Assembly: GCF_001941965.1 (NCBI RefSeq)
Contig: NZ_MKZO01000026.1
Coordinates: 1-64,000, forward strand
Direction: 5' to 3'
DNA: 64,000 nucleotides
From: Pseudomonas putida
GTDB lineage: Bacteria; Pseudomonadota; Gammaproteobacteria; Pseudomonadales; Pseudomonadaceae
Shown here one piece after another: positions 28,027 to 35,811 of this stretch. Position numbers and translations under genes: made by a program. Positions within the stretch are counted from its first letter, which is position 1. Every line of letters begins with the position of its first letter. The notes under the pieces were generated by a model. It ran no database searches, was not told the origin of the DNA, and saw only the letters and a list, made by a program, of their open reading frames with translations.

Positions 28027-28935
28027 TCAGCGGTGTTGTGCGCTCCTTGCCGCTAGGGCCAGGCCTGCACGGGAGCGGTTGGCGATGCCCAGCTCCGCGC
28101 TGATCCAGGTGCCGACCCGGGCCACTGCGTCCAGGTCCACGTCGGTCTGGAAACCCATGCCGTGCAGCAGGTAGAGCACGTCCTCGGTCGCCACGTTGCC
28201 GCTGGCGCCGGGGGAATAGGGGCAGCCACCGAGGCCGGCGACCGAGCTGTCGAAGGTGCGTACCCCCTGCGACAGCGCGGCCTGGACATTGGCGATGGCC
28301 ATGCCCCAGGTGTCATGGAAATGCCCGGCCAGGGCTTCGACCGGCACGTCACGGGCGCAGTGCTCGATCAGGCGGGCGGTCTCGTCCGGGCGGCCTGCGC
28401 CGATGGTGTCGCCCAGGCTGATCTCGTAGCAGCCCAGTGCATGCAAGCGGCGCGCTACCGCTGCCACGGCTTCTGGCTCCACTGCACCGCTGAACGGGCA
28501 GCCGAGCACGCAGGATACATAGCCGCGCACCCGGACACCCGCCGCTTTGGCGGTTTGCAGCACCGGAGTGAAGCGCTCGAAGCTCTCGTCGATGGAACAG
28601 TTGATGTTGTTGCGCGAGAACGCCTCGGAGGCGGCGGCGAACACCGCCACCTCCCGGCAGCCAGCGCGCAGTGCGGCGTCGAGGCCCTGGCCGTTGGGCA
28701 CCAGGGCTGCGTAGTTCACCCCGTCGTCCTGCGGCAGGCGCTGGAACACCGCCTCGCTATCAGCCATCTGCGGCACCCAGCGCGGCGACACGAAGGCGCC
28801 GCCCTCGATATGCCGCAGGCCGGTGGCGGCCAGTTTGCCGATCAGGGCCAGGCGGGTGTCCACCGACAGGCGCCGGGGCTCGTTCTGCAAACCGTCCCGC
28901 GGGCCGACCTCGAAGATCCTGACCTGCATGGTCAT
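28027..28935 (-). CDS. mvaB: Hydroxymethylglutaryl-CoA lyase
   Basis: This DRE-TIM metallolyase splits HMG-CoA into acetoacetate and acetyl-CoA. The sequence starts VRIFEVGPRDGLQNEP, with the catalytic Arg-Asp, then SPRWVPQMAD, YVSCVLGCPFSG, the metal ligands in LAGHFHDTWGMAIANV and the catalytic loop Cys in GLGGCPYSPGASGNVATED. Length is 302 residues. It overlaps mvaA by four bases (ATGA). The following gap to the membrane gene is about 100 bases. The pair mvaA-mvaB is the known mevalonate degradation operon of P. mevalonii. Confidence 0.95.
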   Translation of the reverse strand: MTMQVRIFEVGPRDGLQNEPRRLSVDTRLALIGKLAATGLRHIEGGAFVSPRWVPQMADSEAVFQRLPQDDGVNYAALVPNGQGLDAALRAGCREVAVFAAASEAFSRNNINCSIDESFERFTPVLQTAKAAGVRVRGYVSCVLGCPFSGAVEPEAVAAVARRLHALGCYEISLGDTIGAGRPDETARLIEHCARDVPVEALAGHFHDTWGMAIANVQAALSQGVRTFDSSVAGLGGCPYSPGASGNVATEDVLYLLHGMGFQTDVDLDAVARVGTWISAELGIANRSRAGLALAARSAQHR

Positions 28936-30218
28936 TCGCCGCGCTTCTGTTTCAGCAGCTCGACGGCGCGGTCGGCGCGTACGTCATGGTCCTGCACCAG
29001 CTGGCGGGCGACCCAGTCCACCTCGTCGCCACGGGCACCGGCCACCACGGCGATGTTTCTCGCGTGCAGGGCCATATGACCACGCTGGATGCCTTCGGTC
29101 GCCAGGGCGCGCATCGCCCCGAGGTTCTGCGCCAGGCCCACGGCCACGGCAATTTCCGCCAGGTCCTGGGCGGTCTTGACCCCGAGGATGCGCAGCGACA
29201 GTTGCGCCAGCGGATGGGTCTTGGTCGCGCCGCCGACCAGGCCCACCGGCATCGGCATTTCCAGGGTGCCGACCAGATGGCCGTTGCCGTCCTTTTCCCA
29301 GGTGGTCAGGGAGCCGTAGTGACCGCTGCGGCAGGCGTAGGCGTGGGCTCCGGCCTCGACCGCGCGCCAGTCGTTGCCGGTGGCGACGATCAGCGGGTCG
29401 ATGCCGTTCATGATGCCTTTGTTATGGGTCGCGGCGCGGTAGGGGTCGACGGCGGCGAAGGAATAGGCGTCGAGGATGCCCTCGATCACCGCTTCGCCGC
29501 TGAATTCGGCGGACTTCAGTTGCTCCGGGGTGATCCGCACCTGGGCCCGGGCCAGGCGCAGGTCGGCCAGGTTGGAGAGGATGCGCAGGCGCACCTTGCC
29601 GCCGGTGATCTCCTCCATCAGCGGCGCCACGGCCTCGGCCATGGTGTTGACCGTGTTGGCGCCCATGGCATCGCGCACATCGACGATCAGGTGGGCCACC
29701 AGCATCGGGCCGCGCGGGGTATCGGCGAAGGTGTGCACCTCGATATCGCGGCAGCCGCCGCCGAGGCGGTTGAGCAACTGGTCCTTGCGGTTGGCCAGCT
29801 CGATGATCTCGTCCTTGCGCCGCAGCAGGCTCAGGCGCGCATTGAGCGGATCGGCGACGCCGACGATCTGTACCTGGGCGCGCATCAGCGGGGCGCTGCT
29901 GGAGGTCACGAAACCGCCGTTGGCCCGGGCCAGCTTGGCCATGTAGGAGGCGGCGGCGACGATCGAAGGCTCTTCCACCACTAGCGGCACCAGCACATCG
30001 CGGCCATTGACCTGGAAATTGCTGGCCACGGCGAAGGGCAGTTCGAACTTGCCGATGACGTTTTCGATCATGCCGTTGGCGATCTCCATCGGCAGGGCGC
30101 CGGCGTCGGCCAGCAGGGCGACGTCATCGCCGCTCAGGCCGAGCAGGCGGCCGATATGGTCGAGGCGGGCGGCAGGGGACAGGTTGCGGAAATCGGGCAG
30201 GCGGGAGTCGAGGCTCAT
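28932..30218 (-). CDS. mvaA: Class II HMG-CoA reductase, catabolic (mevalonate:NAD oxidoreductase)
   Basis: The enzyme oxidises mevalonate with CoA and 2 NAD+ to HMG-CoA. The 428-residue protein is exactly the length of the P. mevalonii enzyme. The catalytic residues known there fall at identical numbers: Glu83 (VEEPS), Lys267 (HNKGIMNG), Asp283 (ATGND) and His381 (QRGHMALHARN). Asp146, which selects NAD over NADP, is also present. Start at 30218 (MSLDSRLPDFRNLS) with GGAGCC upstream; the reading frame extends to 30512 but crosses the divergent promoter. It is the first gene of the operon, divergent from the MocR regulator. Confidence 0.96.
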   Translation of the reverse strand: MSLDSRLPDFRNLSPAARLDHIGRLLGLSGDDVALLADAGALPMEIANGMIENVIGKFELPFAVASNFQVNGRDVLVPLVVEEPSIVAAASYMAKLARANGGFVTSSSAPLMRAQVQIVGVADPLNARLSLLRRKDEIIELANRKDQLLNRLGGGCRDIEVHTFADTPRGPMLVAHLIVDVRDAMGANTVNTMAEAVAPLMEEITGGKVRLRILSNLADLRLARAQVRITPEQLKSAEFSGEAVIEGILDAYSFAAVDPYRAATHNKGIMNGIDPLIVATGNDWRAVEAGAHAYACRSGHYGSLTTWEKDGNGHLVGTLEMPMPVGLVGGATKTHPLAQLSLRILGVKTAQDLAEIAVAVGLAQNLGAMRALATEGIQRGHMALHARNIAVVAGARGDEVDWVARQLVQDHDVRADRAVELLKQKRGE

Positions 30219-30311
30219 GGGGGCTCCTGTGGAGTCATTGTTGTTGGGGCGACGGCTTGAGCGCGGCGCCGGCGTGGTGCTAAATGTGCAGCCACTGTGC
30301 CCTTGGATAAA

Positions 30312-30346
30312 GGTACAGTTTTGCCCAACAGTACCCAGACTGTACC
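30312..30346. promoter_or_regulatory. Candidate operator cluster of the MocR-type regulator
   Basis: Three GTAC-containing boxes lie within 35 bases: GGTACAGT (30312-30319), ACAGTACC (30328-30335) and ACTGTACC (30339-30346). The first and third form a perfect inverted repeat and the second is a direct-type copy. Such mixed direct and inverted boxes are typical of MocR regulators. The site lies between mvaA and the regulator and could control both. Confidence 0.65.
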
Positions 30347-30369
30347 CATGACAGCCCAGGAGCGTGCCG

Positions 30370-31746
30370 ATGGTCCGTGTCACCCTTGCCCAGCAGGTCG
30401 CCGATTCGGTGGAGCAGCAGATCCGTGCCGGGGTGCTCAAGGCCGGCGACCGCCTGCCGTCGCTGCGCGAATACATGCGCCTGCACGGACACTCGAAGAA
30501 CACCGTGATCACCGCCTACGAAATCCTCGCCTCCAAGGGGCTGGTGGAGGCGCGGCACGGGCAGGGCTTCTTCGTCGGCGTGCTGGTGCAGGCGGCGGAA
30601 GCGGACGAAACGCCGCCCTACACCCGGGCCATGGACACTATCTGGATGATGCGCCAGCAGTTCGTCCGCGAGCCGGGGGTGGCGCCGCTGGGCGAAGGTT
30701 TCGCACCGGTCTCATGGCTGCAGGACATGCGTCTGGACAAGTTCACCCGGCAGGTGATGCGCAGTGGTGCCGGCAACCTGTTCCGCTACGGCAACCGCCT
30801 GGGCAACCCAGCCTTGCGCCAGAGCCTGGTGCGCAAGCTGGCCAGTTATGCGATCAGCGCCACGCCGCGGCAGATCGTCACCACCCACGGCGCCAACCAT
30901 GCGCTGGACCTGATCATCCGCCGCTTCGTGGTGCCGGGGGATGCGGTGCTGGTGGAGAACCCGGGTTACTACCCGTTGTTCGGCAAGTTGCAGATGCAGG
31001 GCGCGCGGATGCTCAGTGTCCCGCGCCTGCCTGACGGGCCGGACATGGATGCCCTCGAAGCGCTGTTGCAGCGGGAGCGGCCGCGGTTGTTCTTCGTCCA
31101 GTCGGTCTGCCACAACCCCACCGGCTCCGATATCTCCCCGGCCAAGGCCCATCGCCTGCTGCAACTGGCCGAGCGGCATGACCTGCTGCTGGTGGAGGAC
31201 GATGCCCTGGCCGACTTCAAGCCCAGTTCCGCGCTCAAGGTCGCGGCGCTGGATCAATTGCGGCGTTCGCTGTACATCGGCAGTTTTTCCAAGTCGGTGT
31301 CGGCGGCGTTGCGGGTGGGGTATATCGCTGGCAGCAAGGACATCATCGATGAGCTGGCGGATCTGCAGATGATGCTGCACACCAGTTGCTCGGAGCTGTG
31401 CGAGCGTACGGCGGATGTGATTCTTGGCGAAGGGCATTTCCTGCGGCATCTGATGCGCTTGCAGGACCGGGTGCGGGAGGCCACGGAAGGTGGATTGCAG
31501 GTGCTGGATGAGTTGGGGGCGGAGGTGTTCTGCCGGCCGCAGCAGAGCCTGTACTTGTGGGCTCGGTTTCCGGGGATCGAGGACACGGCGCAGTTGACCC
31601 GGGAAGTGCAGGGCAGGGGCGTGATGCTGGCGCCGGGGGCGATTTTCCAGACGGATCAGAAGGGGGTGACGCCGTGGACGCGGTTGAATGTGGCGTATTT
31701 GCGGGAGGCGGTGTTTGCGGAGTGTATTCGGGGGCGAGGCGCTTGA
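30370..31746 (+). CDS. MocR/GntR-type regulator with aminotransferase-like domain
   Basis: The N-terminal winged HTH (residues 1-70: VADSVEQQIRAGVLKAGDRLPSLREYM) is fused to a fold-type I aminotransferase domain. The PLP-binding lysine lies in GSFSKSVSAALRVGY, preceded by LLLVEDDALADF and CHNPTGSDISPAKA. Length is 458 residues. The ATG at 30370 has AGGAG upstream. It is divergent from the mevalonate genes with its candidate operators between them, so it is the likely local regulator. Its effector is unknown; the usual ligands of this family are PLP with an amino compound, which makes a mevalonate-operon role uncertain. Confidence 0.88.
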   Translation: MVRVTLAQQVADSVEQQIRAGVLKAGDRLPSLREYMRLHGHSKNTVITAYEILASKGLVEARHGQGFFVGVLVQAAEADETPPYTRAMDTIWMMRQQFVREPGVAPLGEGFAPVSWLQDMRLDKFTRQVMRSGAGNLFRYGNRLGNPALRQSLVRKLASYAISATPRQIVTTHGANHALDLIIRRFVVPGDAVLVENPGYYPLFGKLQMQGARMLSVPRLPDGPDMDALEALLQRERPRLFFVQSVCHNPTGSDISPAKAHRLLQLAERHDLLLVEDDALADFKPSSALKVAALDQLRRSLYIGSFSKSVSAALRVGYIAGSKDIIDELADLQMMLHTSCSELCERTADVILGEGHFLRHLMRLQDRVREATEGGLQVLDELGAEVFCRPQQSLYLWARFPGIEDTAQLTREVQGRGVMLAPGAIFQTDQKGVTPWTRLNVAYLREAVFAECIRGRGA

Positions 31747-31762
31747 GGGTGCAGCCGGCAGA

Positions 31763-31792
31763 AACAAAAAAGCCCTGAATAATCAGGGCTTT
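31763..31792. terminator. Bidirectional terminator between the regulator gene and the tRNA-Ser remnant
   Basis: The stem AGCCCTGA/TCAGGGCT (31771-31790) has an A-run on the left and TTT on the right. Read on the minus strand it gives a stem followed by TTTTTT, suiting the original tRNA-Ser gene. Today it would stop leftward transcription leaving the prophage int gene. Confidence 0.8.
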
Positions 31793-31804
31793 GATGAAGA
31801 ATTA

Positions 31805-31864
31805 TGGCGGAAGCGTAGAGATTCGAACTCTAGGATAGTTGCCCATCGACGGTTTTCAAGACCG
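31805..31864 (-). pseudogene. tRNA-Ser(TGA) 3' fragment; prophage attachment site (attL)
   Basis: On the minus strand the sequence contains the anticodon loop CTTGAAA (anticodon TGA at 31858-31856), a variable arm, the T-arm TAGAG-TTCGAAT-CTCTA and the acceptor 3' end CGCTTCCGCCA. The 5' half (acceptor GGAAGCG strand, D arm) is absent: bases beyond 31864 do not fit a tRNA. This is the displaced host 3' end expected when a phage integrates in a tRNA gene and restores it from its own copy at the far end. The intact gene should lie at the right prophage end, outside the window. Confidence 0.85.
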
Positions 31865-31988
31865 ACCGGAAAAGCCAGTCGCCGCACTGCCAGCATGGCA
31901 ACTTCGGTTCCGAAACAGACCAAAAACGAACTGCCTGCAACCCTTGCACGGTAACGGTCTCTGTTTTCTTTTCGGAACTTGTTTTGAC

Positions 31989-33038
31989 TCACTTTGAGGG
32001 TTTGGCGATGGCGCCAACACGACGGTAGACGCGCTCGGTTATGTCGCCTTCGGTATGACCGAGCAACAAACTGGCGTCCTTGACGTCTTTGATTTCAGAA
32101 GCGGCTTTCGGCCTGATGTCGCGGAATTGGAATTGCGCGATCTTCTCCGCCAGGGCTTGATCGCCGGCCTCGATGGCGATCGATTGAGCCCTTTCCCTTG
32201 CCTCATCCCACCGGCGGCGGAGCATTGGCGCAGTCATTCGGCGCCCGGTGCTGCTGATGATCCAGTACGGCGAAGAATGTGCTGCATTGCGCGCCTCGAT
32301 TTGCTTGAGAAGGGCGCCCAGGCTGTTGTCGATCCCATGCTCAGAGAGCAGGATCCTTAAGCGCTTTTGGGTTTTGTTCTGCTGAACGACAAGGAAATTT
32401 CCTTCCACGTCATCCTTCCTCATCACCAGCACGTCCGCCGGACGCTGGCCCGTCAGATACGCCAGGTCCATGGCGTCCTTCAATCCCGGATCCGCCTTGC
32501 GGTAAACCGCCTCCCATACCGCGTCGTTCGCATAGAAGTCGCGCGGCACCTCCTTGTTCTTCCTCACGCCTTGGCAAGGGTTCTCCTTGCTCGTCAGGCC
32601 CCACTCGCGCGCGATGTTGAATACGTGGGAGAGGGTTGCAATCTCACGATTGGCTCGCACCTTCGCGCCGCGCGCATCCCTATACCCCGCAATCATCGCT
32701 GGAGTGATTGCGTCAATGGGGGCGCTGTCGAACACTGGACGAAGCTGACGCAGCTCGGCCAGGTTGTCCTTCTGAGTTCGCTCACCCTTCTTCGGAATGA
32801 TGTCGCGCACATATCGATCAAAGATCGCCTTCATCGTGCGCAGATCGATAGGGATGTCTTTTGCCTCCAGATCGGCCCACTTGATCCGTGCTTGGGCCAG
32901 GTCTGTGCCGAGCGGTATTTCCTTCCCTTCGCTGTTGCAGTAGTAGTAACCCACCCAGATCTTGCCGCTTTTACGCAGACGCTTGCGGCGGTATACCCCG
33001 GGGGGCAGGTCGCGGTTTTCCGTGTCGCGCGGTCGCAT
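31989..33038 (-). CDS. int: Prophage integrase (tyrosine recombinase)
   Basis: It catalyses att recombination. The 349-residue protein has an N-terminal arm-binding part (to about residue 60), a SAM-like core-binding domain (about 65-160) and a catalytic domain. The catalytic set is Arg199 (TGQRP), Lys222, Arg309 within FRDIR, where the usual box-II His is Arg306, then His328 (LLGH) and the nucleophile Tyr338. The H-to-R change is shared by some phage integrases. It lies 125 bases from the tRNA-Ser attachment fragment and points at it. It starts immediately after the stop of the DUF4224 gene, a typical xis-int arrangement. Confidence 0.95.
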   Translation of the reverse strand: MRPRDTENRDLPPGVYRRKRLRKSGKIWVGYYYCNSEGKEIPLGTDLAQARIKWADLEAKDIPIDLRTMKAIFDRYVRDIIPKKGERTQKDNLAELRQLRPVFDSAPIDAITPAMIAGYRDARGAKVRANREIATLSHVFNIAREWGLTSKENPCQGVRKNKEVPRDFYANDAVWEAVYRKADPGLKDAMDLAYLTGQRPADVLVMRKDDVEGNFLVVQQNKTQKRLRILLSEHGIDNSLGALLKQIEARNAAHSSPYWIISSTGRRMTAPMLRRRWDEARERAQSIAIEAGDQALAEKIAQFQFRDIRPKAASEIKDVKDASLLLGHTEGDITERVYRRVGAIAKPSK

Positions 33039-33281
33039 TCAGTGCACCCTTGAGAAGTCCGGTGTCCATGCTGGAGTAGGCAGTAGTGGAGGCGTGACCT
33101 GCACGATCGCCACTGTGTCGCCAAGCCTGGCGCGAAGGTACTGGCGCCCAACCAGTGGTCGGCCGCCGCGGCTTTCAACGAACTTCCAGTCGTTTTTGAT
33201 GAGCCAGCGACGTTGGCCGGCGCGGGTCTTGTAGCCGGTGATCTCCACCAGCTCTTCGTCCGAGAGGATTTCGGTTTCCAT
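33039..33281 (-). CDS. DUF4224 family protein, possible excisionase-type partner
   Basis: The 80-residue protein METEILSDEELVEITGYKTRAGQ... matches the DUF4224 pattern: SDEEL.EITG, QRRWL and GRPLVGRQYLRARLG. Such genes sit directly upstream of phage integrases, as here, where the stop abuts the int start. A role as recombination directionality factor is plausible from position and small basic character but is inference. The start at 33281 is preferred over 33341 because the family begins there. Confidence 0.75.
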   Translation of the reverse strand: METEILSDEELVEITGYKTRAGQRRWLIKNDWKFVESRGGRPLVGRQYLRARLGDTVAIVQVTPPLLPTPAWTPDFSRVH

Positions 33282-33319
33282 GGGATGGTCTCCACGCCGC
33301 CGTCGGCGGCAGTTGGTGG

Positions 33320-33700
33320 TCAGGCCTTTGCCGGGAACCACTCGTTGTCGTATTCGAACTGCGTGACGCGTCGAGGCTCGATATGGGGCATGGACTGCTT
33401 GAGCTCGTGGATAGAGCCGTGCGCTCCGCTGAAGTCCTTCACTTCCCGCAGGAACACCTCCTTGAAGATCCGCACCAGGTGATCGGCCGCTTCTGCAGCA
33501 GACTCCTCGCGGTAGAACCCGGCGATTGTCACCCCGTCGTCAACGAGCCAGACGGTCTTGCGCGGCGCTTGCTCGGCCTTCTCGATGGTCTCGGTCATCT
33601 TCTGGTGGGCGTAGCGGATCTGGTCCAACGACATTTTGCTGATCCACTCATCAGTCCCAATGCGTAGGGTGTGTCCGTAATCGCACTTGATTTCGGGCAT
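33320..33700 (-). CDS. Phage protein of unknown function
   Basis: This is a 126-residue soluble protein (MPEIKCDYGHTLRIGTDEW...), with a central helical stretch IRYAHQKMTETIEKAEQ and a C-terminal QFEYDNEWFPA. GAGGAT lies upstream of the ATG. It belongs to the leftward operon, 38 bases before the DUF4224 gene. I recognise no catalytic motif. Confidence 0.7.
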   Translation of the reverse strand: MPEIKCDYGHTLRIGTDEWISKMSLDQIRYAHQKMTETIEKAEQAPRKTVWLVDDGVTIAGFYREESAAEAADHLVRIFKEVFLREVKDFSGAHGSIHELKQSMPHIEPRRVTQFEYDNEWFPAKA

Positions 33701-33768
33701 AGGTCATCCTCGCCCGCGCATGTCGGCGGGCTCATGTGTTAAAAGAGGGAATGAACAGGAGGATTGAT

Positions 33769-33939
33769 ATGGGCAAGACAGCCAAACCGTTTTACTTCGC
33801 CGCCGTGCCGCTCATTGCGATTGGCGCTGCGTTCGCCGCCGTTGGGGCGTCGGGTCAGGCTGCATTCGGATACACATCGGTCGGCCTCCTGGTGCCGGGC
33901 CTCGTGCTGTTGGTCACCGGGTATCGCCGGCGGGCTTGA
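33769..33939 (+). CDS. Small two-helix membrane protein
   Basis: This 56-residue protein (MGKTAKPFYFAAVPLIAIG...) has two hydrophobic segments (residues 7-27 and 32-50) and a basic RRRA tail. AGGAGG lies six bases before the ATG at 33769, better placed than the earlier in-frame start. It is oriented against the surrounding leftward operon, so it needs its own promoter and may be expressed in the lysogen. Confidence 0.6.
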   Translation: MGKTAKPFYFAAVPLIAIGAAFAAVGASGQAAFGYTSVGLLVPGLVLLVTGYRRRA

Positions 33940-33955
33940 GCTGTAAGGGGAGGGT

Positions 33956-34435
33956 TTAGGCTGGACGCTTCATGAAGGTGATCCAGTGCGTCTTCTCGCG
34001 CTTGCCGGACTTGTGACCAAACAGAGGCTTCTCGTTGGTCAGCGCCAGCAGTTCGCTGACCAGTACCTGGGTTTCGTTCCACTTGAAGATCAGGATGCCC
34101 TCAGGCTCTAGCACGCGAAAGCATTCGGCGAAGCCCTGGCGAATGTCCTCGCGCCAGTCACCGGTGAGTAGCCCGTACTTGGCGCGCATCCAACTGTCCA
34201 CGCCGGCGCGAACAAGGTGTGGCGGGTCGAACACGACCAGGCGGAAGGTCGAGGACACGAAGGGTAATTTGCGGAAGTCCATCAGCACGTCAGGCTCAAC
34301 CTTCAGCACCCGGCCATCGCACAGCAGGTGCTCCTCGTCGCGGATGTCGCCGAACAGAGCACGCTGGTCCTGCTTGTCGAACCACATCATGCGGCTGGCG
34401 CTGCAGGGGTCGAGAACCTTTGCGGTTGCGTTCAT
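33956..34435 (-). CDS. SAM-dependent methyltransferase-like protein
   Basis: This is a 159-residue small methyltransferase-type domain. The segment FRLVVFDPPHLVRAG carries a DPPH catalytic-type motif of amino-methyltransferases, after a GDIRDEEHLLCDG stretch and before VLEPEGILIFKWNETQV (the strand 5-like region). A clear GxGxG SAM loop is not obvious; LDPCSASRMMWF may replace it. The start at 34435 has GGAGGT upstream. Phage proteins like this are often annotated as DNA methylases; target unknown. Confidence 0.7.
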   Translation of the reverse strand: MNATAKVLDPCSASRMMWFDKQDQRALFGDIRDEEHLLCDGRVLKVEPDVLMDFRKLPFVSSTFRLVVFDPPHLVRAGVDSWMRAKYGLLTGDWREDIRQGFAECFRVLEPEGILIFKWNETQVLVSELLALTNEKPLFGHKSGKREKTHWITFMKRPA

Positions 34436-34478
34436 CGCGGCCACCTCCATACGTGGCAGGCCATGTAGGCGAGGGCGA

Positions 34479-34880
34479 TCATACGGATCCCCTCAGCTGT
34501 CTGGTGACCTCCTGTGGGACATCGAAGAACTGCAGGCGCCCTTTGCACGGTATGAACGGCAGCGGCTTCGGATCGCGCAGCACGAACCCCATGTCGCCCA
34601 CGTACCAGGGCGAGTCGCTGTGATCGACTGAATCGACCAGCTCGACAGAGCCGATGATGCCGCCTCGCAGCAAGTCTGCCTCCGAATAGAATGGCGGTAG
34701 GCTCAGCACACGTTCTTCGCAGAACCGGGAAGCTGCTCGCCAGTAATCACGAGTCATCCCTTGGGACGCATGCACCAGAAAGCGACCTCGAAACCTCGTG
34801 TGCCAGGTGCGGTTCTCGATGTCCTTGCCCCCGTGGATGATCAGCCAGGCCCATGGCTGCTTGATTGAAAGCGCCTTCAC
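34479..34880 (-). CDS. ASCH domain protein
   Basis: The protein MKALSIKQPWAWLIIHGGKDIENRTWHTRFRGRFLVHAS is a classical ASCH (ASC-1 homology) beta-barrel start, with GGIIGSVELVDSV and the closing FIPCKGRLQFFDV. ASCH domains bind RNA or modified nucleotides; some prokaryotic members hydrolyse N4-acetylcytidine. The role in the phage is unknown. 133 residues. It overlaps the following secreted-protein gene by four bases. Confidence 0.85.
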   Translation of the reverse strand: MKALSIKQPWAWLIIHGGKDIENRTWHTRFRGRFLVHASQGMTRDYWRAASRFCEERVLSLPPFYSEADLLRGGIIGSVELVDSVDHSDSPWYVGDMGFVLRDPKPLPFIPCKGRLQFFDVPQEVTRQLRGSV

Positions 34881-35125
34881 AGCGAATACCTCTCTTCATC
34901 CCAGCGCCCAGGCGCCGTTGCAGGTGTAGGTTCGGATTCTTGTTCGTGCGGGGAGAGCTGGCGCTGAGTACCGGCTATCTGGCTATCGGGGATGCAACTG
35001 ATCCCGACACCGTTCAAGATCCAGCAGGTGACCCCGCGGCGGCTGTCGTGCTGCACGTCGATGACGTTCTCCTGGGCGCTGGCGCCGGTGGCCAGCAGCA
35101 GGAGGCAGAGGGCGAGGCGTGTCAT
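34877..35125 (-). CDS. Small secreted phage protein
   Basis: A signal peptide (MTRLALCLLLLATGASA, cleavage before QEN) is followed by a 65-residue mature part with two cysteines (VTCWILNGVGISCIP) that could form a disulfide. The tail is acidic and proline-rich. It is coupled by ATGA overlaps with both neighbours. A periplasmic role such as modifying the envelope of the lysogen is possible but unproven. Confidence 0.65.
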   Translation of the reverse strand: MTRLALCLLLLATGASAQENVIDVQHDSRRGVTCWILNGVGISCIPDSQIAGTQRQLSPHEQESEPTPATAPGRWDEERYSL

Positions 35126-35418
35126 GGCTGCACCTCGGCGTTATAGCGCTGGTAGTCCTCACCGAACTCCCAGCAGTAGGTCGCCGGCCATGCGCCTGGC
35201 GTGCCTTCCTCGACGAACACGTATCGGTGCGCAAACTCGCCCGAGCGATCCGGTACTGTCTTGCACCATTTGTGTTGCGGGCCGCCCAAGAACCAGCCTG
35301 GGTATTGCTTGACGGCTGCCGCCATGAAAGCTTCAAGGTCGTGGTGACCCTTGCTCATTGCGATGTAGGTGTCGCTACCGACGCTCCAGACATCGAGTGG
35401 ATATTGCTTGGCCGTCAT
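35122..35418 (-). CDS. Phage protein of unknown function
   Basis: This 98-residue soluble protein (MTAKQYPLDVWSVGSDTYIAMSKGHHDLEAFMAA...) is aromatic-rich with GEFAHRYVFVEEG and WEFGEDYQRYN. The start at 35418 overlaps the upstream stop (ATGA). A longer reading frame back to 35670 would overlay the preceding gene. No family recognised. Confidence 0.65.
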   Translation of the reverse strand: MTAKQYPLDVWSVGSDTYIAMSKGHHDLEAFMAAAVKQYPGWFLGGPQHKWCKTVPDRSGEFAHRYVFVEEGTPGAWPATYCWEFGEDYQRYNAEVQP

Positions 35419-35729
35419 GGCGTCACCGCCCTGCGAGCCCAGGTTACGCAGGGCCCATCTTCCGAATCGTTGATCGCGAGCAAGAACCACTCTGCGCCAG
35501 GTGAGGCAGGCTCCCATCCAATGCAGTGTGCCGCGCCGTCGTCGTAGGGATGGTGGTCGCTGATATCGGCCTCCATCGTCCAGCGCTTGAGTTCCAGGCC
35601 CTGCTGGCTCAGCCAGTGCGCAAGCACGGTCCAGCAGCCGTCGAATGCTGGCAGTTCGGGGTGAAGCCACCAGCCATTCGCATCGCGGGCAACGGCGGTA
35701 GGCTGGATCAGTTTGATTTCCTTGGACAT
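35415..35729 (-). CDS. Phage protein of unknown function
   Basis: This 104-residue protein (MSKEIKLIQPTAVARDANGWWLHPELPAFDG...) is tryptophan-rich and acidic. GGAGAAGTT precedes the ATG at 35729. It is the first gene of an ATGA-linked group of four (35729 to 34479). No family recognised. Confidence 0.65.
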   Translation of the reverse strand: MSKEIKLIQPTAVARDANGWWLHPELPAFDGCWTVLAHWLSQQGLELKRWTMEADISDHHPYDDGAAHCIGWEPASPGAEWFLLAINDSEDGPCVTWARRAVTP

Positions 35730-35811
35730 AACTTCTCCTTCGCCGCGATCGCGGCAGTTGAATAGAGGGGAGAGGGGTTAAAGTAGGTAGGAGTACGGAT
35801 GTGCTCCGGCG

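Noticed and set aside
31783..31992. Minus-strand 69-codon frame across the tRNA-Ser remnant, and an intact tRNA-Ser gene at the same place
   Set aside because: The frame covers a tRNA fragment and terminator. The 5' half of the tRNA (acceptor and D arm) cannot be built from the sequence beyond 31864, so the gene is not intact.
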